Source: Sphingobacteriales bacterium (lineage in GTDB: Bacteria; Bacteroidota; Bacteroidia; Chitinophagales; UBA2359). Taken from it: DNA of 64,000 nt. Position 1 is the stretch's first letter, and each line of letters opens with the position of its first letter. Under the pieces are notes generated by a model. That model was not told the origin of the DNA. It saw only the letters and a list, made by a program, of their open reading frames with translations, and searched no databases. The stretch lies in contig JADJJT010000002.1 of the NCBI GenBank assembly GCA_016706405.1, positions 1,240,001 to 1,304,000 of the forward strand, written 5' to 3'. The translations under genes and the position numbers were made by a program. This document shows, piece by piece, positions 8,782 through 18,807 of the stretch.

Positions 8782-10314
8782 ATGCAGAAATCAGAGCCAC
8801 TGTTTGACCTCATTAAAAGCTTAACAAAATCGGAAAAACGGTTTTTTAAAATTTACTCTTCGCGCCATGTTATTGGCAACGAAAATAACTATGTTAAACT
8901 TTTTGATGCCATAAACCAACAGCCTATTTACAACGAGACGGCTTTGTTACAACGCTTCAAAACACAAAAATTTGCCAAAAGATTGTCGGTGGCAAAAACA
9001 TATTTGTACGAGTTGATACTTAAAAGTATGAACGCTTGCCATGCTTCGCGCTCGCTCGAAACGCAAATTGCCGACTGGTTAGGGCAAGCCCGGTTTTTGC
9101 TCGAAAAAGGCTTATACCAGCAGTCATTAAAATGGGTTAACAAAGCCAAAAAAGCCGCCCTTGAACGAGAAAAAACTGCCCTTTTGCCGCAAATTGTCGA
9201 ACTACACAAACAAATTATCGACTTGTTGGCCTATCAACAATACCCAACCCAAATTCTGCGTGCTATTTATGATGCCGAGTGCCAAACCTTAGAACAGTTG
9301 GTAAATAAAAACGAATATTGGCTGTTACAAGCTAAATTATATGCTTTTTATAATGATAAAGGCATGATGCGAAACCCCTCGGACGTTGACCAACTGGCCG
9401 GCGTGTTTAACTCGCCATTGCTTAAAGACGAAAAACAAGCCCTTTCGCACGCTGCGCTCATTTCGTTCTATCGAATTTATGCCACCTATTTTTTTATCGC
9501 CCGCGATTTTAAAAATTGTTATCAATATAGCCAAAAATTAGTGCAAACCATCGAGTCGCGCCCCGATTTGCGCAACGACAACCAATTTTTGTACGTACAA
9601 TCGGTTAATAATTTGCTAAATATGACCACCGCCCCCGAAAAGGCTGCCGAGCGGCAAACTTATTTGCAAGAATTAGCCCTGATGCTAACAAACGAATCGT
9701 TAAAACACAACGAACCACTACAAATAAAACTTTTTGAAGCGTATTATTACCACCAAATTACCGGATGTATTAGCACCGGCCGCTTTTTTGAGGGCGAATA
9801 CCTAATTGCCCAGTTAGAGGAAGGTTTGCAGCGCTGGTATAACAAAATAGATGCAATGGGGCAAACTATGCTTTGTTTTTATGGGTTTCATTTGTGCTTT
9901 GGTTGCGAGCGTTTTGCTGAAGCATATCGCTTTTTAGTCCGGATTTTAGCCATGCCCCCGCACGTTGTTCGAGACGATATTTATTGCTTTTCGAGGATAT
10001 TGTCGTTATTGGCAGCCTACGAGTTGGGCACCCCCCAAATACTTAAAAAATGTGTGCAACAAACCTATAAATATTTGGTGCAAAGGCAACGCCGCTACCA
10101 GTTCGAAAGTTTGGTGGTGCAATTTTTACGGCAAGTGGTACACGCAAACACCGAGCTTAATTTTCAAGGCTTGCTGCACGACTTACACAAACAGCTACTC
10201 GAATTGCAAACCCACCATTTTGAAAGCAAAGCCTTAGCTTATTTTGATTTTGTAGTTTGGGTTGAAAGCAAATTGCAAAACAAATCATTTGCCACCGTTA
10301 TGGGAGGCCGATAA
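8782..10314 (+). CDS. Conserved Bacteroidota helical-repeat (TPR-like) protein
   Basis: A cytoplasmic protein of 510 residues with no signal peptide. It begins MQKSEPLFDLIKSLTKSEKR, a signature I associate with a conserved Bacteroidota protein of unknown role. The rest is almost wholly alpha-helical with TPR-like helix pairs (for example ARFLLEKGLYQQSLKWVNKA and FKNCYQYSQKLV), suggesting a scaffold or regulatory adaptor. I chose the ATG at 8782 over an upstream in-frame TTG at 8755 because the conserved start follows it. It stands alone on the plus strand, and its last 30 bp overlap the convergent gene at 10285-10705. Confidence 0.8.
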   Translation: MQKSEPLFDLIKSLTKSEKRFFKIYSSRHVIGNENNYVKLFDAINQQPIYNETALLQRFKTQKFAKRLSVAKTYLYELILKSMNACHASRSLETQIADWLGQARFLLEKGLYQQSLKWVNKAKKAALEREKTALLPQIVELHKQIIDLLAYQQYPTQILRAIYDAECQTLEQLVNKNEYWLLQAKLYAFYNDKGMMRNPSDVDQLAGVFNSPLLKDEKQALSHAALISFYRIYATYFFIARDFKNCYQYSQKLVQTIESRPDLRNDNQFLYVQSVNNLLNMTTAPEKAAERQTYLQELALMLTNESLKHNEPLQIKLFEAYYYHQITGCISTGRFFEGEYLIAQLEEGLQRWYNKIDAMGQTMLCFYGFHLCFGCERFAEAYRFLVRILAMPPHVVRDDIYCFSRILSLLAAYELGTPQILKKCVQQTYKYLVQRQRRYQFESLVVQFLRQVVHANTELNFQGLLHDLHKQLLELQTHHFESKALAYFDFVVWVESKLQNKSFATVMGGR

Positions 10315-10705
10315 TGCGATATACTTGCTTTTTTTCTCTTGACGAGTTTCAATTTTGATATTATTGCTTGATGCTAATAATTTAATCACATTGAATATTT
10401 TAGGAGTAATGGACATTTTTAACCCGGATTCCGCAATAGAAAAAAGCATTAATTTTGTTGCTAAATTTCTAATACATAGCGTTAGAGAAAAAAGACGTTT
10501 GAAATTCGATCTATCCTTTACCAACAAAGAGATTACGCCATGGGGCGGAATGGTATCCGAGTTTAATTGAAATTTAAAATACTTAGGTTTTTCAAAATTC
10601 TCTGAAAACAAACTAAAACTTTTTAGTTTGGGCTTGACCATAGAAAGAAGCCATAAAAGTACATGCGAAAACAAAAATATTGCCCTTAAATAAGTTCTTT
10701 TTCAT
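10285..10705 (-). pseudogene. Small exported protein (about 139 residues), frameshifted after the signal peptide
   Basis: From the ATG at 10705 the minus strand encodes a clear signal peptide (MKKNLFKGN... ending FYGQAQ), then stops at TTTTAG within eight codons. Removing one base from the four-base run at 10615-10618 continues it as QTKKFSLFSENFEKPKYFKF and on to a stop at 10285. The joined product is basic, has no recognisable domain and no sorting domain. The overlap with the end of the convergent gene is unusual but small. The signal peptide on one side and an open frame on the other make a genuine gene likely. The break may be a sequencing indel. A promoter (TTTG-N22-TAAATTTG) lies just upstream. 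Confidence 0.55.
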
Positions 10706-10740
10706 GGGAGTATTTGTTTATGGAAAAAAAAACTCTTGTC

Positions 10741-10774
10741 CAAATTTACGACAATATTAGGGTTAATCATCAAA
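10741..10774 (-). promoter_or_regulatory. Promoter of the small exported protein gene
   Basis: Read on the minus strand: TTTG (10774-10771), a 22-bp spacer, then TAAATTTG (10748-10741). Both boxes match the Bacteroidota consensus. The leader to the ATG at 10705 is about 30 nt. This supports expression of the frameshifted gene. Confidence 0.65.
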
Positions 10775-10949
10775 TTAATTTGTGACTTTTTTTCCCTCTT
10801 GTTGCTTAATTTAGGTCTTTTTTACATCCTCCCTAACCCAATTACAATTACTTTTTTACGATGAGAATAAATATCTAAAAATGTCAATTAACAATTTGTG
10901 GTCAAATACATTCACCGACACATGTTTTTTATACAGGTAGTGTGCCATG

Positions 10950-13412
10950 CTACCCCAAATATTCTTTAAAGATTGCGGGTGTAACTTCGTTCATTATTGC
11001 GTACACTTTTTCTACAATATCTTCGGCGCTGGGTTTGCAAAAATAATCGCCATCGCTGCCGTAAGCGGCGCGGTTTTCAACGGCGGTAAGGGTAGCGGGC
11101 GGGCTGTCTAACCAGCGGTAAGCACCTTGCACCTCAACAACATGTTGCAAAATATAGGCCGATGCACCTCCGGGCACATCTTCATCAACAATTAACAGTC
11201 TGTTTGTTTTTTGCACCGAAGCAGCAATGTTGTGGTTTAAATCGAAAGGCAGTAAACTTTGCACGTCAATTACTTCGCAATCTATACCGATAGCCGCTAA
11301 TTGCTCGGCGGCATCCATAACAATACGGCAGCACGAGCCATAGGTAACAATGGTAAGGTCGGTGCCTATGCGCAAAGTTTCAACCACACCCAGCGGAACG
11401 GTAAAACTGCCAATATTATCCGGAAGCGTTTCTTTTAGCCGGTATCCGTTTAAACACTCAATTACCAAGGCGGGGTCATCTGCTTGCAGTAAGGTATTAT
11501 AAAGTCCGGCGGCTTGGGTCATATTTCGGGGCACTACCACGTACATACCGCGCAAGGCGTGTAAAATTACCCCCATTGGCGAGCCAGTATGCCAAATACC
11601 TTCTAAACGATGGCCACGTGTGCGCACAATTAAGGGTGCTTTTTGTTTTCCGGCAGTACGGTACAATAAGGTAGCGGCATCATCGCTAAGCGTTTGAAGC
11701 GCATACAGTAAATAGTCTAAATATTGTATTTCGGCCAAGGGGCGCAGCCCGCGCATGGCCATTCCTAAGCCCTGCCCAACAATGGTGGCTTCGCGAATTC
11801 CGGTATCAAAAACCCGCTGTTTGCCGTATTTTTCTTGCAGTCCACTAAATCCTTGGTTTACATCGCCAATTTTGCCCAGGTCTTCGCCAAAAGCAAAAAA
11901 GCGAGGCTCGCGTGCTAAAATGGCATCAAAGCAAGCAACCATAATCTCGTAGCCATTTACCTGAGGGCTATTTGCAGTGTATTCTGCCTTTATATGTGGC
12001 ACCTTGAGTGCTGAGTTTGGAAAGGGACTGGTTAAAAACGAGGTAAAAATTTGTTTTTGTGTTTGCATTAACTCGTTTGTAAAACGCTTCAAATTAATTA
12101 TACCGGAGGTATTTGTGGCGTTGCGCAGTTGTAATAGAGTTTTGCGTGCCGATTGGGCTATTTCGCGCTGGGTAGGGTTTAGCAGTTTTGAGAGGTCGAG
12201 GCGTAATTGCTGCATTTTCTCCGGATGCGTGCCCTCGTTGGCTATGGCATCGTACAAACTCAACAGTTCAGCTAAATTCGCCTGTATGGGTTGGTTCAGT
12301 TCTTTCCAAGCGGCATTTTTTTGTTGGCGAACGTCTGCAATGGCTTGGTTGGCAATATTTTGTAAGGCTTCGGCATCTGCAATTTTGTGTTCTATAATCC
12401 AGTTTTTAAAATGCAGTAGGCAATCCATTTCCACTTCCCATTTTAGGCGTTCTTCCGATTTGTAACGCCTATGGTCGCCAGATGTTGAGTGGCCAAGTTG
12501 CTGCGTTACCTCTTGGATGTGAAATAAGGCGGGCGCGTGTTTTTTCCGGATATTTGGAACTGCTTTTTGATACATTTTACATAATCCGGCATAATCCCAT
12601 CCATGTCCGGTTATAATATACATCCCCTCTTTATTTTTTTCGTCATAAGCCATGCCGCTAAGCGATTCGCTGATGCTTTGCTTTGTTGTTTGATACTTTT
12701 TAGGCACTGATATGCCGTAACCATCATCGTAAACGGTTACTGCCAACGGAATTTGCAGTACGCCTGCGGCGTTAATGGCCTCCCAAAAAATACCTTCGCT
12801 GGTGCTGGCATCGCCTATGGTGGCAAAAGTAATTTCGTTGCCCTGGTTCGAAAAATCAGTTTCGTTATGCAGTGCGGCACATTCTCTGTATTTTTTTGAG
12901 GCCAAAGCCAAGCCTACGGCCCGCACCATTTGGCAAGCTGTTGGCGATACATCTGCCGAACTGTTTTTTAGTTGCGATAAATTTTTCCACGAGCCATCAT
13001 CGTTCAAACTAGCTGTAGCGTAATGACCATTCATGCAGCGGCCTGCGCTGTTTGGCTCTTGCTGCGGATTTGTATTGGCGTACAACTGGGCGAAAAATTG
13101 TTGAGGGGTAAGCAAACCAAGTGCCATCATTAAGGTTTGGTCGCGGTAATATCCCGACCTAAAATCGCCGTTTTGAAACACTTTGGCCATTGCCAACTGT
13201 ACCACTTCTTTGCCATCGCCTAAAATTCCAAATTTTGCTTTGCCACCTAAAACCTCTTTCCGGCCTAAAATGCTCATTTCGCGGCTGGCGTTTGCTAAGT
13301 AAAAATCGTTCAAAACTTCGGTACAAAATTCATCCCAAGTTAAGTTTTTTCCGGTAATAGCGGCTATTTCGGCTGCCGAAACAGGCTGTTTGGTGGTGGT
13401 ATTACGAGGCAT
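10950..13412 (-). CDS. Thiamine-diphosphate 2-oxoacid dehydrogenase E1, alpha/beta fusion
   Basis: E1 component (820 residues) of a 2-oxoacid dehydrogenase complex, most like the branched-chain 2-oxoacid (2-oxoisovalerate) or pyruvate type. It decarboxylates the 2-oxoacid on thiamine diphosphate and passes the acyl group to lipoyl-E2. Residues 1-400 are the alpha domain, with the thiamine-binding segment GDASTSEGIFWEAIN...DDGYGIS and the phosphorylation-loop-like GHSTSGDHRRY. Residues 480-820 are the beta domain (FGEDLGKIGDVNQGFSGLQ, REATIVGQGLGMAMRGLRP, EIQYLDYL, and a transketolase C-terminal part VIDVQSLLPFD...VDEDVPGGASAYI). Single-chain fusions are common in Bacteroidota. E2 and E3 are not nearby. 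The substrate cannot be settled from sequence alone. Confidence 0.92.
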   Translation of the reverse strand: MPRNTTTKQPVSAAEIAAITGKNLTWDEFCTEVLNDFYLANASREMSILGRKEVLGGKAKFGILGDGKEVVQLAMAKVFQNGDFRSGYYRDQTLMMALGLLTPQQFFAQLYANTNPQQEPNSAGRCMNGHYATASLNDDGSWKNLSQLKNSSADVSPTACQMVRAVGLALASKKYRECAALHNETDFSNQGNEITFATIGDASTSEGIFWEAINAAGVLQIPLAVTVYDDGYGISVPKKYQTTKQSISESLSGMAYDEKNKEGMYIITGHGWDYAGLCKMYQKAVPNIRKKHAPALFHIQEVTQQLGHSTSGDHRRYKSEERLKWEVEMDCLLHFKNWIIEHKIADAEALQNIANQAIADVRQQKNAAWKELNQPIQANLAELLSLYDAIANEGTHPEKMQQLRLDLSKLLNPTQREIAQSARKTLLQLRNATNTSGIINLKRFTNELMQTQKQIFTSFLTSPFPNSALKVPHIKAEYTANSPQVNGYEIMVACFDAILAREPRFFAFGEDLGKIGDVNQGFSGLQEKYGKQRVFDTGIREATIVGQGLGMAMRGLRPLAEIQYLDYLLYALQTLSDDAATLLYRTAGKQKAPLIVRTRGHRLEGIWHTGSPMGVILHALRGMYVVVPRNMTQAAGLYNTLLQADDPALVIECLNGYRLKETLPDNIGSFTVPLGVVETLRIGTDLTIVTYGSCCRIVMDAAEQLAAIGIDCEVIDVQSLLPFDLNHNIAASVQKTNRLLIVDEDVPGGASAYILQHVVEVQGAYRWLDSPPATLTAVENRAAYGSDGDYFCKPSAEDIVEKVYAIMNEVTPAIFKEYLG

Positions 13413-13537
13413 ATATTTTTTATAGATACGGGTTGATATTGCCGTAAAATTACGCTTTTTTACCGGAATTTTTAGCCAAAATTGCTTTTTATCCGCGTTT
13501 AGGCAGCTAAAATAAGTTGAACGAAAAACAATCTTAG

Positions 13538-14590
13538 TTATAAAGTAACACGTGGGTCGAGCAAGCCGTATAGCATATCAACCAAAATATTAATTACTAC
13601 AAACAAACTTGCAGTAAACAATACCGCTCCCATAGCAACCGGAAAATCGAGGTTGCTAAGTGCGTTAATGGTAACAAAACCCAGTCCTTTGTAGTCGAAA
13701 ATTATTTCAATAAAATACGCCCCGGCTAAGGTGCCGGCCAACCACCCCGAAACGGCGGTAACAACCGGGTTAAGCGCATTGCGCAAGGCGTGTTTAATCA
13801 CTACGCCCCAAGGGTTTAATCCTTTCGCGTAAGCGGTGCGTATGTAGTCTTGGCTTAATACCTCGACCATACTGCTGCGGGCTAACTGCACAATAACAGC
13901 CAATGGCCTGATACCCAAGGCTATGGCAGGTAAAATAAGATTTTTAAGATTTAGCGTTTCCTCGCCTAAGTCGTTCATTTCGTAGAGACTTCCGGTATAA
14001 TTAAGTCCGGTATAATCTTTAAGCCAATAGCCAAAAATAAGAGCTAATATAATTCCGGTAAAATACGAGGGCTGCGAAACACCTAATATCGAACTTACAA
14101 CAATGCTGTTATCGAGCCACGAAAATTGTTTTATAGCCGCCAACATGCCCAAAAAAACGCCCAAAATAGTAGCCAAAGTCATGGCCACCAAACTTAAGAT
14201 AATGGTTTTTGGCAGGGCTTCGAGTAAAATTTCGCCCACGGGTCGGTTATTTTGGTACGACTTACGCAAAAATGGCCATTTGGCTGCTATTACGTTGTTA
14301 TTGCCAATATTTAGTATTTTTTTATAGTTGTATTTCTGTTGGTTTTCGGGGGTATTTTCGTGTATTGATATTGGTAGCAAGTCGTTTAGATACAAACCAA
14401 ACCGTGTCATTAATGGTTTATCTAATCCTAATTCTTTTTTTACCGCTTCGAGGGTGGCTACATCGGCGCGTTGCCCCATTGTTTGCCGTGCGGGGTCGCC
14501 TAAGCCATTAAATAAAAAAAACACAATTATTATTACACCAAACAGCACTAAAATGCCATATAAAATTCGTTTAATAAGGTATTGTATCAT
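13538..14590 (-). CDS. ABC transporter permease, oligopeptide/dipeptide (DppB/OppB) type
   Basis: Inner-membrane permease of 350 residues. The N-terminal helix and GDPARQTMG...ATLEAVKKELGLDKPL are typical of the DppB/OppB group. A periplasmic loop follows, then the BPD_transp_1 core from about residue 130 with five helices. The EAA loop reads QDYIRTAYAKGLNPWGVVIKHALRNAL, which contacts the ATPase. The C-terminus DMLYGLLDPRV is the classic ending. The partner permease, ATPases and binding protein are not in the window. Solitary DppB/DppC-type permeases without an adjacent ATPase are often seen in Bacteroidota. A -7 box lies at 14626-14633. Confidence 0.9.
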   Translation of the reverse strand: MIQYLIKRILYGILVLFGVIIIVFFLFNGLGDPARQTMGQRADVATLEAVKKELGLDKPLMTRFGLYLNDLLPISIHENTPENQQKYNYKKILNIGNNNVIAAKWPFLRKSYQNNRPVGEILLEALPKTIILSLVAMTLATILGVFLGMLAAIKQFSWLDNSIVVSSILGVSQPSYFTGIILALIFGYWLKDYTGLNYTGSLYEMNDLGEETLNLKNLILPAIALGIRPLAVIVQLARSSMVEVLSQDYIRTAYAKGLNPWGVVIKHALRNALNPVVTAVSGWLAGTLAGAYFIEIIFDYKGLGFVTINALSNLDFPVAMGAVLFTASLFVVINILVDMLYGLLDPRVTL

Positions 14591-14625
14591 GTTTATTTAG
14601 TTTACTTATTTGAATTTTGCAAAAG

Positions 14626-14633
14626 CAAAGGTA
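14626..14633 (-). promoter_or_regulatory. -7 box of the permease gene
   Basis: TACCTTTG on the minus strand, a full match to TAnnTTTG, about 36 nt upstream of the ATG at 14590. The -33 region is weak. Confidence 0.55.
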
Positions 14634-14667
14634 GTACATACAGTTTTTTGTTTTACTGTTTTTTTGC

Positions 14668-16269
14668 TTAGGTGGCCATACTATTGCTCATTTTATATTC
14701 GTCAAAATTAGTTTCGCGGTCAATGCAATGGGTTGGGGTAAGTTCAATTATTCGGTTGGCAATAGATTGGGCAAGGGCATGGTCGCGGGTGGTAAACAGC
14801 AAGGTGCCTTTAAAATCTTTTAGACCGTTGTTTAGGGCGGTTATGCTTTCAAGGTCAAGGTGGTTGGTTGGTTCGTCCATTAATAATACGTTGCCTTTTA
14901 ACATCATCATCCGGCTAATCATACAGCGCATTTTTTCGCCTCCGCTTAAAACTGCGCACGACTTAAAAACTTCTTCGCCGGTAAATAACATTTTACCTAA
15001 AAATCCGCGAATAAAAGTTTCTTCTGTTTCATCAGAAAATTGGCGCAGCCAGTCGGCAATATTTAGGTTGGCATTGGCAAAAAATGCCGAGTTGTCGGAG
15101 GGTAAATAGGTGGGTGCCGTAGTGATGCCCCATTTAAAACTGCCTGTATGTGGCTGTTCATCGGGCAGCATAATGGTTTGATAAAAAGCCGTTGCGGCTA
15201 AACTGTTGTTGGCAATAATGGCAATTTTTTGCCCGCGCTGTACCTGAAAACTGAGGTTGCTAAATAAAACCTGCCCATTTAATTCGCAGCCCAAGCCTTC
15301 AACTTCTAAAATTTGCTCGCCGGCTTCGCGCTGCATATCGTTAAACATAATGGCGGGGTATTTGCGGCTCGAGGGGCGAATGTCTTCGAGTTTTATTTTT
15401 TCTAAGGCTTTTTTACGGCTGGTGGCTTGTTTTGATTTTGAGGCATTGGCCGAAAACCGGGCAATAAAAGTTTTGAGGTCGGCAATTTTATCTTCGGCTT
15501 TTTTGTTTTTATCTAAGGCTTGTTTTAGCAGTAACTGGCTCGATTCGTACCAAAACGAGTAATTTCCGGAAAAAATGGTAATTTTCTGAAAATCAATATC
15601 GGCAACGTGGGTGCAAACGGCATCTAAAAAATGCCTATCGTGCGAAACTACTAATACAGTATTTTGATAATCGGCTAAAAAATTTTCTAACCAGTCTATT
15701 GTATTTAAGTCGAGGTCGTTTGTTGGCTCGTCTAATAATAAAATATCCGGATTGCCAAATAAGGCCTGTGCTAATAAAACGCGCACTTTTTCTTTGCCGT
15801 CTAAGTCTTTAACCATTTGGTAGTGTAAACTTTCGGCTATACCTAAATTGCTCAACAATGTTGCAGCATCACTTTCGGCGTTCCAGCCGTCCATTTCGGC
15901 AAATATGCTTTCTAACTCGCCAACTAAATGGCCATCTTCTTCGGTAAAGTCGGGTTTGGCGTACAGGGCTTCTTTTTGTTGGATAATTTTGTACAATTTT
16001 TCGTTGCCCATAATTACCGCATCTAAAACTGGAAACTCGTCAAACTCGTAACGATTTTGTTTTAATACACTTAGGCGTTGGTTTTTGCCAATTTCAACAC
16101 TGCCGGTTGTGGGGTCAACCTCGCCCGATAGTATTTTTAAAAAAGTACTTTTTCCGGCACCATTAGCGCCAATAATGCCATAACAGTTTCCGGGCGTAAA
16201 TTTTAAATTTACATCTTCAAACAGCACACGCTTGCCATGCCGCAACGATAAATTGCTAACCGAAATCAT
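14668..16269 (-). CDS. ABC-F family ATPase, with a degenerate second Walker A
   Basis: Soluble duplicated ABC protein (533 residues) of the ABC-F group (YbiT/YkpA-like), thought to act on ribosomes as translation factors. NBD1: GIIGANGAGKST (Walker A, about residue 35) and LLLDEPTNDLD (Walker B). A linker rich in Lys follows (KQATSRKKALEKIKLEDIRP). NBD2: signature LSGGEKMRCMISRMMM and VLLMDEPTNHLD are intact. The NBD2 Walker A, however, reads IIANNSLAATAFYQ, so the usual GK[ST] lysine is alanine. In this subgroup the second P-loop is often non-canonical (NELAKT-like) but usually keeps the lysine, so NBD2 may not hydrolyse ATP normally. No membrane segments. Its own -7 box is at 16319-16326. 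Confidence 0.9.
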   Translation of the reverse strand: MISVSNLSLRHGKRVLFEDVNLKFTPGNCYGIIGANGAGKSTFLKILSGEVDPTTGSVEIGKNQRLSVLKQNRYEFDEFPVLDAVIMGNEKLYKIIQQKEALYAKPDFTEEDGHLVGELESIFAEMDGWNAESDAATLLSNLGIAESLHYQMVKDLDGKEKVRVLLAQALFGNPDILLLDEPTNDLDLNTIDWLENFLADYQNTVLVVSHDRHFLDAVCTHVADIDFQKITIFSGNYSFWYESSQLLLKQALDKNKKAEDKIADLKTFIARFSANASKSKQATSRKKALEKIKLEDIRPSSRKYPAIMFNDMQREAGEQILEVEGLGCELNGQVLFSNLSFQVQRGQKIAIIANNSLAATAFYQTIMLPDEQPHTGSFKWGITTAPTYLPSDNSAFFANANLNIADWLRQFSDETEETFIRGFLGKMLFTGEEVFKSCAVLSGGEKMRCMISRMMMLKGNVLLMDEPTNHLDLESITALNNGLKDFKGTLLFTTRDHALAQSIANRIIELTPTHCIDRETNFDEYKMSNSMAT

Positions 16270-16318
16270 TCGTAAATAATAAATAGGGTATTTTAATGCT
16301 AAAACTACGTAAGGGTTG

Positions 16319-16326
16319 CAAAGGTA
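16319..16326 (-). promoter_or_regulatory. -7 box of the ABC-F gene
   Basis: TACCTTTG on the minus strand, matching TAnnTTTG, 50 nt upstream of the ATG at 16269. Confidence 0.55.
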
Positions 16327-16418
16327 CGCCTATTTAATGGCTTTTTACGAAAAAAATATTTTTAATATGAAAAGATAAGGCAGAATTTTCAATTCTTAAT
16401 TATCCATTGATTTATAGG

Positions 16419-18644
16419 TCAATGCAGCAAAACCAGTTTAACGCCTTTTAAACTTTGCCCGCTTGGGTATTGGATAAAATAAACGCCGGCGGGGTATTGT
16501 GCTAAATTTAACTGAAGTGGTTTATTGCCGGTGAGTTGGTATTTTTCGATGAGTTTGCCGGCGACATCGGCCAAATAAAGCTCGGCAATATCGGCATTTG
16601 CAGTTAGGGTTAATGGGCCATAGGTAGGATTAGGATATAATTTAAGCTCAATGGTTTTAATGTCGTTATATGTTTTGTTGCCGTTGTTTTGAGTTGTATC
16701 GGTGGTAATATTGGCATTTAAGGCAGCAGCAGCAATAAATATATGGTCAACAACGGTGCTATCGGCTACAAACTGTTGGTCAATTGGAATTTGGCAGTTT
16801 GGCATTTTTATGAATTGCAAAGCCACCTGCGCCAACAAATCGTTAAGTTTATTTACATCGTATTTATCGGTGGTAGGTTCAATATGGCTGTTGCCCACGC
16901 GGCTGTGGTCGGTTAAAAACAGGTACGAGCCATTAGTGGCCAAAGCAATACTGCGCATAAGGTATTCGCTGTCTTTTTTGATGCCGCTGCACACAATTGG
17001 CACTATCCGGATGCCTTTGGCGGCTGCGGTGGTAATGGCATTTTGCATCCGGATAAAGTTTTCGGGGTCTTCGTGTGGCGGGGCATCCAAAATTACAAAA
17101 GCCAGCCGCGCCCTTGCCTCGCTGCTCCAGTTTAAAGTATGAACGGCTACCGACAAAGCGCTGTCAATTGCTTCGGGGTAGTCGCCACCGCCGCCACTTT
17201 TTTGGTTGCGGATAAAGTTTAGGGTTTCGTCAATATTGGTGCTTAATGGCGAGGTGCGGGTAACATATTCGTCGTCTAAGTCGCGGTAAAAAACGCTGCC
17301 CACGCGCAAGCTTAATTCTTCTGTAGTATTTTGGTTTTTAATTCGGGCAATTACATCTAAAAGCTCGGCTTTAAGGTATTCAATTTCGTCGCCCATAGAA
17401 CTTGTAGCATCAACAATAAACGCAATATCGGCAACTGGGGGCGCATAACAAGGCGCATCGAGGGTAATTACCTCTATACCTTTATGAAACGGATGTGCTT
17501 TTTTTACCTTGTATTCTTTTCCGGAATAATTAACAGCGATACTAAATTGCTCGTTTTTTCCGGAAATTAATTCCGATTTATCAGTTTTTGTTGTTGTATC
17601 GTTTTTTGAGTATAAATTTGCCCAAAGTTCGGCTTTGCCGGTATTGTCTGAGCGGGTTTGCCAAACGGTTTGCCCTGCTTTATTTAATAGTTTTACAGGT
17701 TGGTCGGCAATAGGAAATCCGGATTCGGTAACTAATTGCACCGTATAGCGTTGCATGGGTTGTATTTGCCATTTTTGCTGGTATTGGTATAAATCGTGGT
17801 TAGCAATATCTTGCCAAAGATCCCATTTTTTAAAATCGCTAAGTTCTCCGGCGGTTAAAGTTCCGGCACTCGGTTTGGGTGCTTCCAGCGTGTAAGCACC
17901 GCCACCCTCAAAATGTTTTTTTACTAAATCGCCTACCTCAATACTGCGGCTATCAGAGGGTATTTTTATAGCGGTTAATTCTAAAGGCTTCCTACTTGGG
18001 TTGGGGCTGGGGTTTTTACTTAATCGAATACCATCAACATAATATGCCTCGGCTTTGCTAATTGATTCGTAAGATTTTGTAGGTACAGGTGCTGCTGGGG
18101 GCGAGGTAGGTATAGCACTAAACGATAGTTTGGATTGCCTTCCATAACCGGTTTCGGTTGTTGGTTTGGGTTTAGTGTTGTTGGCTGTTTTACTTTTAGT
18201 ATCTTTTGGGGGTTCGGTTTTTGAACTGGCCAAATCATCTGCTTTTTTCGATTCGGCAAACTTGTCTCTCGACATTGAAATATGTAAATACTTGGGTTGG
18301 CTTTCATGGATTGCCAACGCATATAGTGTAGCATTAACATAACCCACCTTAGAGGCCTCTAACCGGTACTCTTGCGAGGGTAAGTTTGTTATTTGGTAAA
18401 AACCCTGTTTGTTGCTGGTGGTTTGAGCTATGGTTTTGTTGCCATCCAACAAGGAAATTGTAACGCCCGATAAAGCTTGGTCGGTAGTAGCATCGGTTAC
18501 AGTGCCTTGTAATTGCCCACTGTTATTGACAAGGGTTTTTCCGGAAGCAGACAACAGCAATTTAGCATTTAAAAATGGGGCATATAAAGCAAATAAAGTA
18601 AATACCAACAGGGTTAAACAAAAGGAGTATAATTTGGCTCGCAT
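16419..18644 (-). CDS. VWA-domain surface protein with T9SS sorting domain
   Basis: Secreted protein of 741 residues. Signal peptide at 1-27. Carboxypeptidase-regulatory-like domain at about 45-125 (GTVTDATTDQALSGVTISL...GFYQITNLPSQEYRLEASKVGY). A Lys/Thr/Pro-rich linker follows. A von Willebrand factor A domain spans about 400-620, with an intact MIDAS motif DATSSMG, GGGGDYPEAIDSAL and AFVILDAPPHEDP. The C-terminus is a type A sorting domain (LKLYPNPTYGPLTL, LYLADVAGKLIEKY, YPAGVYFIQY). VWA domains of this kind bind protein ligands through a divalent cation. It is probably attached to the cell surface through T9SS. The gene stands alone; no promoter consensus was found upstream. Confidence 0.9.
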   Translation of the reverse strand: MRAKLYSFCLTLLVFTLFALYAPFLNAKLLLSASGKTLVNNSGQLQGTVTDATTDQALSGVTISLLDGNKTIAQTTSNKQGFYQITNLPSQEYRLEASKVGYVNATLYALAIHESQPKYLHISMSRDKFAESKKADDLASSKTEPPKDTKSKTANNTKPKPTTETGYGRQSKLSFSAIPTSPPAAPVPTKSYESISKAEAYYVDGIRLSKNPSPNPSRKPLELTAIKIPSDSRSIEVGDLVKKHFEGGGAYTLEAPKPSAGTLTAGELSDFKKWDLWQDIANHDLYQYQQKWQIQPMQRYTVQLVTESGFPIADQPVKLLNKAGQTVWQTRSDNTGKAELWANLYSKNDTTTKTDKSELISGKNEQFSIAVNYSGKEYKVKKAHPFHKGIEVITLDAPCYAPPVADIAFIVDATSSMGDEIEYLKAELLDVIARIKNQNTTEELSLRVGSVFYRDLDDEYVTRTSPLSTNIDETLNFIRNQKSGGGGDYPEAIDSALSVAVHTLNWSSEARARLAFVILDAPPHEDPENFIRMQNAITTAAAKGIRIVPIVCSGIKKDSEYLMRSIALATNGSYLFLTDHSRVGNSHIEPTTDKYDVNKLNDLLAQVALQFIKMPNCQIPIDQQFVADSTVVDHIFIAAAALNANITTDTTQNNGNKTYNDIKTIELKLYPNPTYGPLTLTANADIAELYLADVAGKLIEKYQLTGNKPLQLNLAQYPAGVYFIQYPSGQSLKGVKLVLLH

Positions 18645-18807
18645 TTTAATAAAATGAATTAGTTAATTTTATAAATAAATGGCTCATAAATAGCAGTATC
18701 AGCAGTAAAAACACTTCAAAAACTACCATTAACCACACTTCTACTTAAACAGATGCCTATTTTGTTTAATTGGGTGTTTGTACTTTGTTAAAATACCTAA
18801 TTTTAGT

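Noticed and set aside
10355..10570. Plus-strand 71-residue frame
   Set aside because: It lies opposite the small exported protein, which has a signal peptide and a consensus promoter; the plus frame has neither.
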